The notes beneath the pieces were generated by a model. That model was not told the origin of the DNA and did not search any database. It saw only the letters and a program-made list of their open reading frames with translations. DNA of 12,574 nt, taken from positions 1-12,574 of the forward strand of contig DGGQ01000188.1 in assembly GCA_002392275.1 (NCBI GenBank), written 5' to 3'. Shown here piece after piece: positions 1 through 6,662 of this stretch (within the stretch, counting starts at the first letter, position 1; each line of letters opens with the position of its first letter). Origin of the DNA: Treponema sp. UBA3870 (GTDB lineage Bacteria > Spirochaetota > Spirochaetia > Treponematales > Treponemataceae). The translations under genes and the position numbers were made by a program.

Positions 1-2
1 GG

Positions 3-143
3 GGATGTGATGGCGGTGTTCGGGATGGAGATTTTCTATTTGCACATCTTGGTGAATTGCAGAATCTATTTCCCTTTCCTGAAATCTGCATGCATTATGT
101 GCGTCGGAAAGACAGGGCGGACACTTGTAGAAAAAAAACATAG
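3..143 (+). CDS. Possible 3' end of an unidentified gene
   Basis: Frame 3 is open from the window edge to a TAG at 141-143 and would encode about 46 residues of soluble, charged character, ending in an Arg/Lys-rich tail. Frame 1 is also open, to a TAA at 148-150, but gives an odd hydrophobic and cysteine-rich sequence, so frame 3 is slightly preferred. No family was recognised in either. The stop lies just before the -10 box of the next gene. It may equally be non-coding. Confidence 0.2.
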   Translation, partial: GCDGGVRDGDFLFAHLGELQNLFPFPEICMHYVRRKDRADTCRKKT

Positions 144-151
144 CATATAAT
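123..151 (+). promoter_or_regulatory. Promoter of the GNAT-nitroreductase gene
   Basis: A perfect -10 hexamer TATAAT lies at 146-151. The -35 is weak: ACTTGT at 123-128 gives a 17-base spacer. The start codon at 166 is only 14 bases beyond the -10, so the leader would be very short, and there is no good Shine-Dalgarno sequence. Confidence 0.5.
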
Positions 152-165
152 ATGAAAAGACGAAT

Positions 166-1173
166 ATGATAAGATTTGTTGAAGATGCCAACGAGCGCAG
201 GAAAATTTCAAGAGAGATTCTGGAAGCTCTGCCTGAATGGTTTGAGGTTGAAGAAAGCAGAGAGCAGTATATCAGGGAATCAGCGGAGCAGCCTTTCTGG
301 GTTTCGGTTGGTGGTGATAAAAACGAAGGATTCCTTTGTCTGAAAGAGACCGGTAAGGAGACAATGGAGCTTGCCGTAATGGGAGTCCGAAAGGAATGTC
401 ACAGGAAGGGAGTCGGAAGAAAACTTTTTGCGGCTGCCAAAGACTATGCGGTCAGAAAAGGATACGAGTTCATCCAGGTCAAGACCGTCCGCTCCGGAGT
501 CTATGCCGATTATGATATTACAAATGCCTTTTATCAAAGTCTTGGTTTTAAGGAACTGGAAGTTTTCTCGGAATATTGGGACGAGGCAAATCCCTGCCAG
601 ATTTATGTGATGTCACTCAAGAATGCAATCAACACGATTTCAACACGCCACAGTTACCGGGGAGAGTTCTTGCAGGAAAGCGTTCCGGAAGAAGATCTTT
701 TGACAATCGCCAAAGCGGGAATCGACGCGCCTTCAGGATGCAACAAGCAGACAACGGATTTAATCATAGTCAACGATCCTGATGTGCTGAATAAAATCAA
801 AGCCCAGATTGTCCCTCCAGTAGCCCAGACTGCCCCAGCCATGATAGTTGTCCTTACCCGAAGGATAAACGCATACAGGGACAAATGTTTTTCCGTCCAG
901 GATTATTCCGCCGCCATTGAGAACATGCTTCTTGCCATCGTCGAGTTAGGATATCAGAGCTGCTGGTACGAGGGACACATTACCGATGACGACAGGATTT
1001 GCGACAAGATTGCCGCCGTTCTTAATGTACCGGAAGAATACGATGTAGTCTGCATTCTTCCAGTCGGAAAGGCAAAGGACGACTTCCACGCACCCGGCAA
1101 AAAGCCTTTGTCGGAACGGGTCCGTTTCAACCGCTGGACAAGAGTAGAAGAATGCTCGGGCAGTAAAATCTAG
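166..1173 (+). CDS. Fused GNAT acetyltransferase-nitroreductase
   Basis: This 335-residue protein joins two cytoplasmic enzymes that are usually separate. Residues 1-152 are a full-length GNAT N-acetyltransferase: the acetyl-CoA binding motif A is visible as VRKECHRKGVGRKLF (74-88), and the domain ends in the pattern AFYQSLGF...EANPCQIYVMSLK typical of one GNAT subgroup. Residues 153-320 are a nitroreductase-like flavoprotein with the FMN-contact signature TRHSYRG (160-166), APSGCNKQ (188-195), DYSAAIENMLLAIVELGYQSCWYEG (two adjoining blocks, 246-270) and LPVGKAKD (299-306). Met149 (position 610) would suit the start of a stand-alone nitroreductase, but it has no Shine-Dalgarno sequence and the frame is continuous, so a true fusion is favoured. 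The acetyl acceptor and reduced substrate cannot be told from sequence. The start at 166 is the first in-frame ATG after the -10 box. Confidence 0.85.
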   Translation: MIRFVEDANERRKISREILEALPEWFEVEESREQYIRESAEQPFWVSVGGDKNEGFLCLKETGKETMELAVMGVRKECHRKGVGRKLFAAAKDYAVRKGYEFIQVKTVRSGVYADYDITNAFYQSLGFKELEVFSEYWDEANPCQIYVMSLKNAINTISTRHSYRGEFLQESVPEEDLLTIAKAGIDAPSGCNKQTTDLIIVNDPDVLNKIKAQIVPPVAQTAPAMIVVLTRRINAYRDKCFSVQDYSAAIENMLLAIVELGYQSCWYEGHITDDDRICDKIAAVLNVPEEYDVVCILPVGKAKDDFHAPGKKPLSERVRFNRWTRVEECSGSKI

Positions 1174-1176
1174 TCG

Positions 1177-1425
1177 ATGTCTGAAAGATTCCTTCTGGGA
1201 GACCGTAAAAGAATAAATGAGGAAAACATAAAGATTTTCTTTGAATCAGGCTTCCAGAAGAATATCAGGCCGAATTTAGAGTTTTCTGCCATGCGAGGAG
1301 AGCCCAGTGCTGTCATGCTGAACGTGGTTGCTTACAACCCAATTCAGCATCTACGCCCCCTGCAAGGTTGGAAGAGATTCCTAAACGAGTTCGAGATGAC
1401 GGGCTTTGTAAAAACTCGAAATTGA
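1177..1425 (+). other. Doubtful 82-codon open frame
   Basis: An open frame begins 3 bases after the preceding stop and could encode 82 residues. It lacks a clear Shine-Dalgarno sequence, resembles no family I know, and its second half is made of the palindromic repeat at 1312-1400. Most likely it is not a gene. The stretch 1174-1490 otherwise holds only that repeat and the promoter of the next gene. An eroded coding remnant in 1177-1310 cannot be excluded. Confidence 0.2.
1312..1400. repeat. Intergenic palindromic repeat, dispersed-type
   Basis: The element starts with GTCATGCTGAAC and ends with GAGTTCGAGATGACG. The first half folds as a hairpin: ATGCTGAA (1315-1322) pairs exactly with TTCAGCAT (1343-1350). 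Inside it, GGTTG (1326-1330) pairs with CAACC (1335-1339) around a CTTA tetraloop. From memory of other genomes, the style 'GTCATGCTGAAC...TTCAGCATCT...TTC(A/G)GAATGACG' is that of short repeats dispersed between genes. Only this one copy is in the window, so its repeated nature is inferred. No T-run follows, so it is not a standard terminator. Confidence 0.6.
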
Positions 1426-1451
1426 ACCTATCAGTTTGATGGTGTTTATGG

Positions 1452-1481
1452 TTGCGGAAGACATGGAAATTGTGCTACGAT
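1452..1481 (+). promoter_or_regulatory. Promoter, likely leaderless, of DUF3943 gene
   Basis: TTGCGG (1452-1457), an 18-base spacer and TACGAT (1476-1481) form a sigma-70-type promoter. The -10 is preceded by TG plus one base (extended -10). The start ATG at 1491 begins 9 bases after the -10, where transcription should begin, and no Shine-Dalgarno sequence is present. Confidence 0.5.
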
Positions 1482-1490
1482 ACCTGCATT

Positions 1491-2900
1491 ATGAGATGCA
1501 GATTTTTTTTGTCCATTCTGATTTTGATAATCCTTTTTTCGGGGACAATAGTTTTTGCTGATGATGAAAATGATTTCGGGCGGGAAGAAACTGTTTTGGA
1601 AAAATCTTCCGAAGAAAAAAATCTTTTGCTTTTAAGCGATGCCGGATGGAAAAACTATTTTACGGTCGGTACGGAAATTGTTGTCACTAATCTGGTTGTA
1701 TATAATTTTTGCACTCTGATTTTGAATCAATCGTGGAAAAAAACAAATCCAGAAATTATGTGGAAAAATCTTACATCACCGTGGCTCTGGGACACAAGCC
1801 ATTTTCTGAAAAACCAGGGAGCGCATCCATATTTTGGAAACATGTATTTTACATCTGCAAGAAGCAACGGACTCAATTTTTGGCAGTCCATGCTGATGAC
1901 CATGGCCGGCTCTTTTTTGTGGGAGAATTGCATTGAGGCGGGAAACAATTCTCTGAATGATTTTATAACGACAAGTTTTGCAGGAAGTGTTGTTGGCGAA
2001 GTTTTTTACAGACTTGGAAACGAGGGGGCGAAAATCAATCCGTGGCTTGGTGCTCTGTTCAATCCGGTCGGCGCGATTAATTCAATTTTTACGGGAAGAA
2101 AACTTGGAACGGATGAAAGCCATATCCATTCTCTGCGTTTTGATTTGGGAGGCGGAATGATTGTTGACAAAATTTCTTCTTCCGATTTTGTTTGCAAAAG
2201 ATATGCGCCGGAACTTTTTTTCAATGCGGAGGTTGTCTATCAAAATCCATACGGCCACAGCACAAAAGAGTTTATGGACCAGTTTTCCGCTGGCGTTGGT
2301 GGAGAGATTTCCGCAAATGGATATTTTTTACGGGCAGATTTTGACGGTGAGTTTTTTTCCGTCCCGCTTTATCTGAATCAAAATGCGGAATCAAATGTTG
2401 GCTGCTCTTTTAATTATGATGGATTTTATGGCGACTCGGGTTTCCTTTCTTTGAATTCGCTTGGAGCTTTTTTCAAACAGAAAATCAACTTTGGCGAAAA
2501 CTTTTTTGCATACGGCGGTGAATGTGATTTTGTTTTTTTTGGTGTCACAGACAACAGTTATATTGATTCAAAAAAAATTGTTGACCCGTGGGATTCGACC
2601 TACACTTTTGGTCCACAGTTGAAACTCTTTGCCGAATACAGTTCAAATGTTGCAGGTGATTTTTATTTTGGCGGACAGTGCGAGTATCTTGCGTCTTACG
2701 GAAACACACCGGGTGGAAAAAAACTTTCGGGGAATTTTTTTATTTTTGATTTGGACGCAGGCTACCGGCACAAAATCTACAAAAATCTGGGGCTTGGAGT
2801 CAGCGCGGAGTATCTCAAAAAAATCAGGACGGATGCTGGAAGCGGGAATTTCGGCAGGGATTTTTTTACGGCCTCTCTTTTTGTTGAGTACGGATTCTAA
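1491..2900 (+). CDS. DUF3943 outer-membrane protein
   Basis: The product is 469 residues with an N-terminal signal peptide: basic MRCR, then a hydrophobic run, then a likely cleavage near VFA-DDE. Residues about 85-195 show the DUF3943 pattern: HPYFGNMYFTSARSNGLNFW, a GSFLWE...N motif, and SLNDFITTSFAGSVVGEVFYR. The rest alternates aromatic and polar residues as in a beta-barrel and ends in ...VEYGF, a C-terminal phenylalanine as expected for an outer-membrane barrel. Function of the family is unknown to me. An in-frame TTG at 1452 would give a longer protein, but it lies in the -35 box and would bury the signal peptide; the ATG at 1491 is preferred. The gene ends one base before the convergent cysteine-cluster gene, with no terminator between. 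Confidence 0.8.
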   Translation: MRCRFFLSILILIILFSGTIVFADDENDFGREETVLEKSSEEKNLLLLSDAGWKNYFTVGTEIVVTNLVVYNFCTLILNQSWKKTNPEIMWKNLTSPWLWDTSHFLKNQGAHPYFGNMYFTSARSNGLNFWQSMLMTMAGSFLWENCIEAGNNSLNDFITTSFAGSVVGEVFYRLGNEGAKINPWLGALFNPVGAINSIFTGRKLGTDESHIHSLRFDLGGGMIVDKISSSDFVCKRYAPELFFNAEVVYQNPYGHSTKEFMDQFSAGVGGEISANGYFLRADFDGEFFSVPLYLNQNAESNVGCSFNYDGFYGDSGFLSLNSLGAFFKQKINFGENFFAYGGECDFVFFGVTDNSYIDSKKIVDPWDSTYTFGPQLKLFAEYSSNVAGDFYFGGQCEYLASYGNTPGGKKLSGNFFIFDLDAGYRHKIYKNLGLGVSAEYLKKIRTDAGSGNFGRDFFTASLFVEYGF

Positions 2901-2901
2901 T

Positions 2902-3378
2902 TTAGCCAGACGGGTTTTGTGCGCAAAGTTCTTCGACTTCCTCTTTTGTTATTGGAACATTTTTTTCGTATTCGGATTTTGTTTTCTCAATAAACTCCGC
3001 ATCCCAGATTTGTCCCACATTCATGCCCGGGCATTCCTTTGCAATTTCGTCCCATGTTTTTCGGTCCTGCACAATCCACGACCAAAATGGATAAGTCGAA
3101 CACTGGAGCGGTCTTGCGCTGTATGCGGAGCATCCTTTGTTCCATAAAATGCAGTCGTAGTTTTTCTTTTCAATCAGGGCGAGCACTGTCTTTCCCTCAT
3201 AATAACCTGCCCACCTGCAATATTTTTTTACAAAATCTTTTACGCAAATTTTAAAAAAATTACAGAGAGACAGCAAATCTTTTTTTGAAAGGTAGACAAA
3301 TCCGGGGGAATGTCCGCAACAGAACGAGCAACGCTGGCATGAAAATTTTAGTCCGTTTTTGTAGAAAGGTTCTTCCAT
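2902..3378 (-). CDS. YkgJ-family cysteine cluster protein
   Basis: This 158-residue protein carries CxxCxxCC near the N-terminus (Cys14, 17, 20, 21), then C-x6-GC-x4-RPxxC-x2-YPFW (Cys76, 83, 93). These are the marks of the YkgJ/UPF0153 family, thought to bind zinc or an Fe-S cluster; the biochemical role is unknown. An upstream in-frame start at 3426 would add 16 residues but lies upstream of the promoter; the ATG at 3376-3378 is chosen because the promoter's -10 is 8 bases before it and the cysteine motif then falls at the usual distance. It is divergent from metY and convergent with the DUF3943 gene. Confidence 0.85.
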   Translation of the reverse strand: MEEPFYKNGLKFSCQRCSFCCGHSPGFVYLSKKDLLSLCNFFKICVKDFVKKYCRWAGYYEGKTVLALIEKKNYDCILWNKGCSAYSARPLQCSTYPFWSWIVQDRKTWDEIAKECPGMNVGQIWDAEFIEKTKSEYEKNVPITKEEVEELCAQNPSG

Positions 3379-3386
3379 AATTTGAA

Positions 3387-3415
3387 ATGATATATTCCAA
3401 AAAAGTTTTGGGCAA
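3387..3415 (-). promoter_or_regulatory. Promoter, likely leaderless, of YkgJ-family gene
   Basis: On the minus strand TTGCCC (3415-3410), a 17-base spacer and TATCAT (3392-3387) form a sigma-70-type promoter. Only 8 bases separate the -10 from the ATG, and they contain no Shine-Dalgarno sequence. Confidence 0.55.
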
Positions 3416-3483
3416 TAGTCCGGCACAAAAAAAGGTTATAGTTTAAATCTATAAATGATGATAAAAAAGAAGTATAAACTAAC

Positions 3484-3515
3484 CTATGGACATAGTGGGT
3501 AAATGATATTATAAA
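3484..3515 (+). promoter_or_regulatory. metY promoter with palindrome over the -35
   Basis: TGGACA (3487-3492), 17 bases and TATAAA (3510-3515) fit a sigma-70 promoter. The perfect inverted repeat CTATG-GA-CATAG (3484-3495) covers the -35 box, a good place for a repressor. A sulfur-responsive regulator is plausible from the downstream gene, but the regulator is not identifiable here. A leader of about 60 bases with a strong Shine-Dalgarno sequence follows. Confidence 0.45.
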
Positions 3516-3583
3516 TGAATCATAAAAACATTCTTGAAGAGAAAGTTTTGAAACTACAAATAAAAAATCAGGAGGAAATGATT

Positions 3584-4870
3584 ATGGCAGATTTTTCACA
3601 GACAAGGTTTGAGACAAAACAGTTGCACGTTGGACAGGAGACCGCCGACCCTGCATCGGATTCCCGCGCGGTACCAATCTACGCCACCACGTCGTATGTT
3701 TTTCACAACGCGAAACATGCCGCCGACAGATTCGGTCTTGCGGATGCTGGAAATATTTATGGACGACTGACAAATTCAACGCAGGATGTTTTTGAAAAAA
3801 GAATCGCCGCTCTTGAAGGTGGTTCTGCCGCTCTTGCTGTTGCGTCCGGAGCTGCGGCTATAACATACACAATCGAGGCTCTTGCGCAGGCGGGGGACCA
3901 TGTTGTTGCTCAGAAAACAATTTACGGTGGAACCTATAATCTTCTGAAGCACACTCTAAGGCCGTTTGGAATTGAGACAAGTTTTGTGGATGTCCACAAC
4001 CATGCGGAGGTGGAGGCCGCGTTCAAACCAAATACCAAGGTCCTTTATCTGGAGACCCTTGGAAATCCAAATGCCGACATTCCGGACCTTGACGAGCTGA
4101 TTAAGATTGGACACAAGCATGGAGTCGCAGTTGTTGTTGACAATACTTTCGGAACTCCATATCTCATTCGTCCACTTGAGCATGGCGCGGATGTGGTTGT
4201 CCATTCGGCAACAAAATTCATTGGTGGACACGGAACCACTCTCGGTGGAATAATCGTCGAGTCGGGAAAAACAAACTGGAAGAATGGAAAATTCCCGGCA
4301 ATCGCAAATCCAAATGAAAGCTACCATGGCGTAAGTTTTGCAGACGCTCTTCCAAATGCCGCGTTCGTGACATACATACGTGCAATACTTTTGCGTGACC
4401 AGGGAGCGACAATTTCTCCTTTCGCGGCGTGGGCATTGATTCAGGGGACAGAAACCCTTTCTCTCCGTGTTGAGCGCCATGTTGAGAATACAAAAAAAGT
4501 TGTCGAGTATCTTTCAAAAAATCCAAAGGTCGCAAAGGTAAACCATCCGTCGCTCGCAAACCATCCAGACCATTCGCTCTACCAGAAATATTTCCCGAAC
4601 GGTGGTGCAACAATTTTCACATTTGAAATCAAGGGTGGTCGTGAAGAGGCCTGGAAGTTTATTGACGGTCTCCAGATTTTCTCACTGCTTGCCAATGTTG
4701 CTGATGTAAAGTCACTTGTGATTCATCCCGCGTCAACGACACATTCCGAGCTGAATGACGAGGAACTTGCCGACCAGGGAATCACCCAGAGCACAATCCG
4801 TCTTTCAATTGGAACCGAGCATATTGACGACATAATTGCAGACCTGGAAAGGGGATTCGCAGCGATATAA
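3584..4870 (+). CDS. metY: O-acetylhomoserine sulfhydrylase (MetY)
   Basis: The product (428 residues) is a Cys/Met-metabolism PLP enzyme of the O-acetylhomoserine aminocarboxypropyltransferase type. It makes homocysteine from O-acetylhomoserine and sulfide, feeding methionine synthesis in the cytoplasm. Visible signatures: QLHVGQ near the N-terminus, the YGR phosphate contact (59-61), SGAAA (88-92), VVVDNTFGTP (183-192) with the PLP-contacting Asp186, and HSATKFIGGHG (207-217) with the PLP lysine Lys211. The C-terminal region keeps VADVKSLVIHPASTTHSEL and IRLSIGTEHIDD. Length and an insertion around NPNESYHGVSF match MetY rather than cystathionine gamma-synthase. An ATG at 3515 is in frame, but the start at 3584 has AGGAGG (3570-3575) 8 bases upstream and begins the conserved sequence. 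It stands alone, bounded by its own promoter and terminator. Confidence 0.95.
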   Translation: MADFSQTRFETKQLHVGQETADPASDSRAVPIYATTSYVFHNAKHAADRFGLADAGNIYGRLTNSTQDVFEKRIAALEGGSAALAVASGAAAITYTIEALAQAGDHVVAQKTIYGGTYNLLKHTLRPFGIETSFVDVHNHAEVEAAFKPNTKVLYLETLGNPNADIPDLDELIKIGHKHGVAVVVDNTFGTPYLIRPLEHGADVVVHSATKFIGGHGTTLGGIIVESGKTNWKNGKFPAIANPNESYHGVSFADALPNAAFVTYIRAILLRDQGATISPFAAWALIQGTETLSLRVERHVENTKKVVEYLSKNPKVAKVNHPSLANHPDHSLYQKYFPNGGATIFTFEIKGGREEAWKFIDGLQIFSLLANVADVKSLVIHPASTTHSELNDEELADQGITQSTIRLSIGTEHIDDIIADLERGFAAI

Positions 4871-4904
4871 AAAATTAAAAATAGCAAATAAAAAAAACAC
4901 AAAT

Positions 4905-4936
4905 AAAACCACCGATTGTTCCAGTCGGTGGTTTTT
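4905..4936 (+). terminator. Strong intrinsic terminator after metY
   Basis: AAAACCACCGA (4905-4915) pairs with TCGGTGGTTTT (4925-4935) around a 9-base loop, with the T-run on the 3' side. The A-run on the 5' side means it may work in both directions. Confidence 0.9.
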
Positions 4937-4962
4937 ACATTGGGGGTATTTTCAAAACTTAT

Positions 4963-4991
4963 TTGACGAGTTTTTTGAGATGTCCTATAAT
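4963..4991 (+). promoter_or_regulatory. Promoter, likely leaderless, of PLP decarboxylase gene
   Basis: TTGACG (4963-4968), exactly 17 bases, and a perfect TATAAT (4986-4991). The ATG begins 7 bases after the -10, at the expected transcription start, and there is no Shine-Dalgarno sequence. This is the clearest leaderless candidate in the window. Confidence 0.75.
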
Positions 4992-4998
4992 TGATTTT

Positions 4999-6192
4999 AT
5001 GGAGACAAGATATTTAATCGAGAGGCTTGCGTCGCGCTATGATAGTTTTTATCTGTACGACGAGCAGTCAATTGTTTCGCAAATAAATCTTCTGCAAAAA
5101 AATTTCCCGTCGGTTGATTTTTTATACTCGGTGAAATGCAATGCGAATCAAAATATTCTGAAATCTATTTTCGCAAAAAATTTTTGCGCGTCGGTATCCA
5201 GTGTTGGTGAAATGGAGCTTGCAAAAAATCTTGGTCTCGGCAGGGAGAAAATATTTTATTATGCGCCCGGAAAATCCATGGAAGATTTGCGCTCGTCATA
5301 TCAGGATTCCGTGATTGTTGCCGACAGCATTTCCGAAATCGAGCGTCTAAAATATCTTGCAAAAATTTTTAACGAGCAGATTGAAATTGCCGTTAGGATA
5401 AATCCGAATTTCAATTACGAAAAAGACGAGGGGCTTCCTTGCAGATTTGGAATTGACGAAAGTGATGCCGTCTCTTATTTGGAAAAACTTGACGAGCTTT
5501 ATGTGAAGGTCGTCGGAATCCACACGCAGATAAAAAATCAGGAGCTGGACTGTAGCAAAATAAACCGCTACTACAAAAAAGTCTTTCAGCTTGCGGAGAA
5601 AATCGAATACGCAGTTGGACGCAGACTTGATTTTATCAACATTGGTTCGGGAATTGGAATACCGTATGTCGATGGAGACCGGGATGTAAATATCCAGTGG
5701 CTCGGTTCGGAGATGGAGGAGCGAATCAGCAATTTCAAAATCACGCACCCAAAAATTCGTGTGATGCTTACTCTAGGACGTTATGTTGTAGGAAAATGTG
5801 GAAGCTATGTGACGCACGTTATCGACAAAAAAAAATCGCACGGAAAAACTTTTGTCATCCTGCAGAACTGTCTTAACGGTTTCGCGCGTCCGGCAATTTC
5901 CACTCTTGCGGACAAATATTTTTCGGAAAGCGTTTTGGCAAAGGTCAACACATTTGGAATCTCGACGCTTTCAGACTCTGGTGAATTGGAAAAAATTACG
6001 CTCGCCGGAAACACATGTGTACAGGAGGACTTGGTCGCCGAGGAAATCGAGATGCCAAAACTGAATATCGGTGATGTGGTGATTTTTTCAAACGCTGGAG
6101 GATATGCGTCCGTTTTTTCTCCAATGCAGTTTTCGCAAAAAAAAATGCCCGTCCAGTTCTTTTTTACTGTCGATGGCGAAATCAGAATTTAA
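4999..6192 (+). CDS. Divergent fold-type III PLP decarboxylase homologue
   Basis: The 397-residue protein has the architecture of the ornithine/diaminopimelate/arginine decarboxylase group 2: an alanine-racemase-like barrel and a C-terminal beta domain. The PLP lysine is Lys46 in FLYSVKCNAN; the phosphate-binding glycine loop is GSGIG (216-220); the late Cys340 and Asp344 (GNTCVQED) and Tyr369 (NAGGYA) occupy the usual places. Closest resemblance, from memory, is to type III enzymes such as BtrK, judged by GRYVVGKCGSYVTHVIDKK and the ending SPMQF. Several hallmarks differ: the usual HxHxGS reads HTQIKN (175-180), and EPGR reads TLGR (258-261), losing the Glu that normally contacts the PLP ring nitrogen. 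Substrate and even activity are uncertain; it need not be LysA. The ATG at 4963 is in frame, but it lies at the -35 box; 4999 is preferred. Confidence 0.75.
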   Translation: METRYLIERLASRYDSFYLYDEQSIVSQINLLQKNFPSVDFLYSVKCNANQNILKSIFAKNFCASVSSVGEMELAKNLGLGREKIFYYAPGKSMEDLRSSYQDSVIVADSISEIERLKYLAKIFNEQIEIAVRINPNFNYEKDEGLPCRFGIDESDAVSYLEKLDELYVKVVGIHTQIKNQELDCSKINRYYKKVFQLAEKIEYAVGRRLDFINIGSGIGIPYVDGDRDVNIQWLGSEMEERISNFKITHPKIRVMLTLGRYVVGKCGSYVTHVIDKKKSHGKTFVILQNCLNGFARPAISTLADKYFSESVLAKVNTFGISTLSDSGELEKITLAGNTCVQEDLVAEEIEMPKLNIGDVVIFSNAGGYASVFSPMQFSQKKMPVQFFFTVDGEIRI

Positions 6193-6196
6193 GGTC

Positions 6197-6235
6197 AACA
6201 GCGAATAATTCGCATTCGTATTATTCATTGTTTCC
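6197..6235. terminator. Possible weak terminator between convergent genes
   Basis: AACA (6197-6200) and GAATAAT (6203-6209) pair with ATTATTC (6220-6226) and TGTT (6229-6232) around a 10-base loop. Only a short T-run follows on the plus strand. A second small palindrome, GCGAATAATTCGC (6201-6213), overlaps it. The AT-rich stem makes it a weak candidate. Confidence 0.35.
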
Positions 6236-6241
6236 CTAGTG

Positions 6242-6586
6242 TTAGCGGAATATGTTGCGGGCGGAAAATTTTTTTTCAATCCGGTGGCGGAAAAAAATCA
6301 TGACAAAGATAAGGGCGACCAGATAGATTCCAGATGCAAGTCCGAGAGGTCCAAGCGGAAAACAGAATCCAAGGGCCGCAAAAACTAAAAGAGGAATTGC
6401 GGAAAAAATCCACATCAGTGCGTTTGCCCTGTTGAATTTTTTTGTGTCGGATGGATTTTTTATTTCAACACTTGTGCCTGACCAGAAGTGCATCGGCTTT
6501 GGATTCAAAAAAGAGTATACCCCAACTTCAATAAAAACAATGGCGACAATAAAAAATGCCACGGCGAAAATGATTTTTCCAGTCAT
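6242..6586 (-). CDS. Small three-helix membrane protein, function unknown
   Basis: The 114-residue product has three hydrophobic segments, roughly residues 5-27, 56-76 and 80-99, with a basic tail. Between helices 1 and 2 lies PKPMHFWSGTSVEI followed by KKFNRANALMW. This motif (FWSG ... YNxAxxxMW) is one I associate with small uncharacterised membrane proteins of Firmicutes and spirochaetes. The start ATG is supported by a promoter just upstream. It converges on the PLP decarboxylase gene and is divergent from the GGDEF gene. Confidence 0.75.
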   Translation of the reverse strand: MTGKIIFAVAFFIVAIVFIEVGVYSFLNPKPMHFWSGTSVEIKNPSDTKKFNRANALMWIFSAIPLLVFAALGFCFPLGPLGLASGIYLVALIFVMIFFRHRIEKKFSARNIFR

Positions 6587-6592
6587 GTTGAC

Positions 6593-6621
6593 AGTATAGT
6601 TTGGAATTTAAAAATCCGCAA
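6593..6621 (-). promoter_or_regulatory. Promoter, likely leaderless, of small membrane protein gene
   Basis: On the minus strand TTGCGG (6621-6616), 17 bases and TATACT (6598-6593). The ATG follows after 6 bases (GTCAAC), with no Shine-Dalgarno sequence. It is back-to-back with the promoter of the GGDEF gene. Confidence 0.65.
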
Positions 6622-6627
6622 GTCCAC

Positions 6628-6656
6628 TATCAAAAAGTTCTGCAATGTGCTATCAT
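6628..6656 (+). promoter_or_regulatory. Extended -10 promoter, likely leaderless, of GGDEF gene
   Basis: TATCAT (6651-6656) is preceded by TGC, an extended -10. The -35 is poor (TATCAA at 6628-6633, 17-base spacer). The ATG at 6663 comes 6 bases after the -10. The core resembles the promoter before the DUF3943 gene: both read TGTGCTA followed by (T/C)(C/G)AT and then an ATG 6 or 9 bases on. Confidence 0.5.
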
Positions 6657-6662
6657 ACAGGC

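Noticed and set aside
1315..1350. Terminator for the GNAT-nitroreductase gene
   Set aside because: The hairpin is strong but is followed by CTACGCCCCC rather than a T-run, and it is about 140 bases past the stop codon.
2629..3147. A 172-codon plus-strand open frame bridging two genes
   Set aside because: It overlaps the end of the DUF3943 gene in another frame and the antisense of the cysteine-cluster gene, with no Shine-Dalgarno site or family motifs.
3427..3583. A SAM or T-box riboswitch in the metY leader
   Set aside because: The leader is short, AT-rich and lacks the multi-stem core or a terminator/anti-terminator pair; only a small operator-like palindrome is visible.
3956..4480. A 174-codon minus-strand open frame
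   Set aside because: It lies wholly within metY, whose plus-strand protein is unmistakable; the minus translation is compositionally odd.
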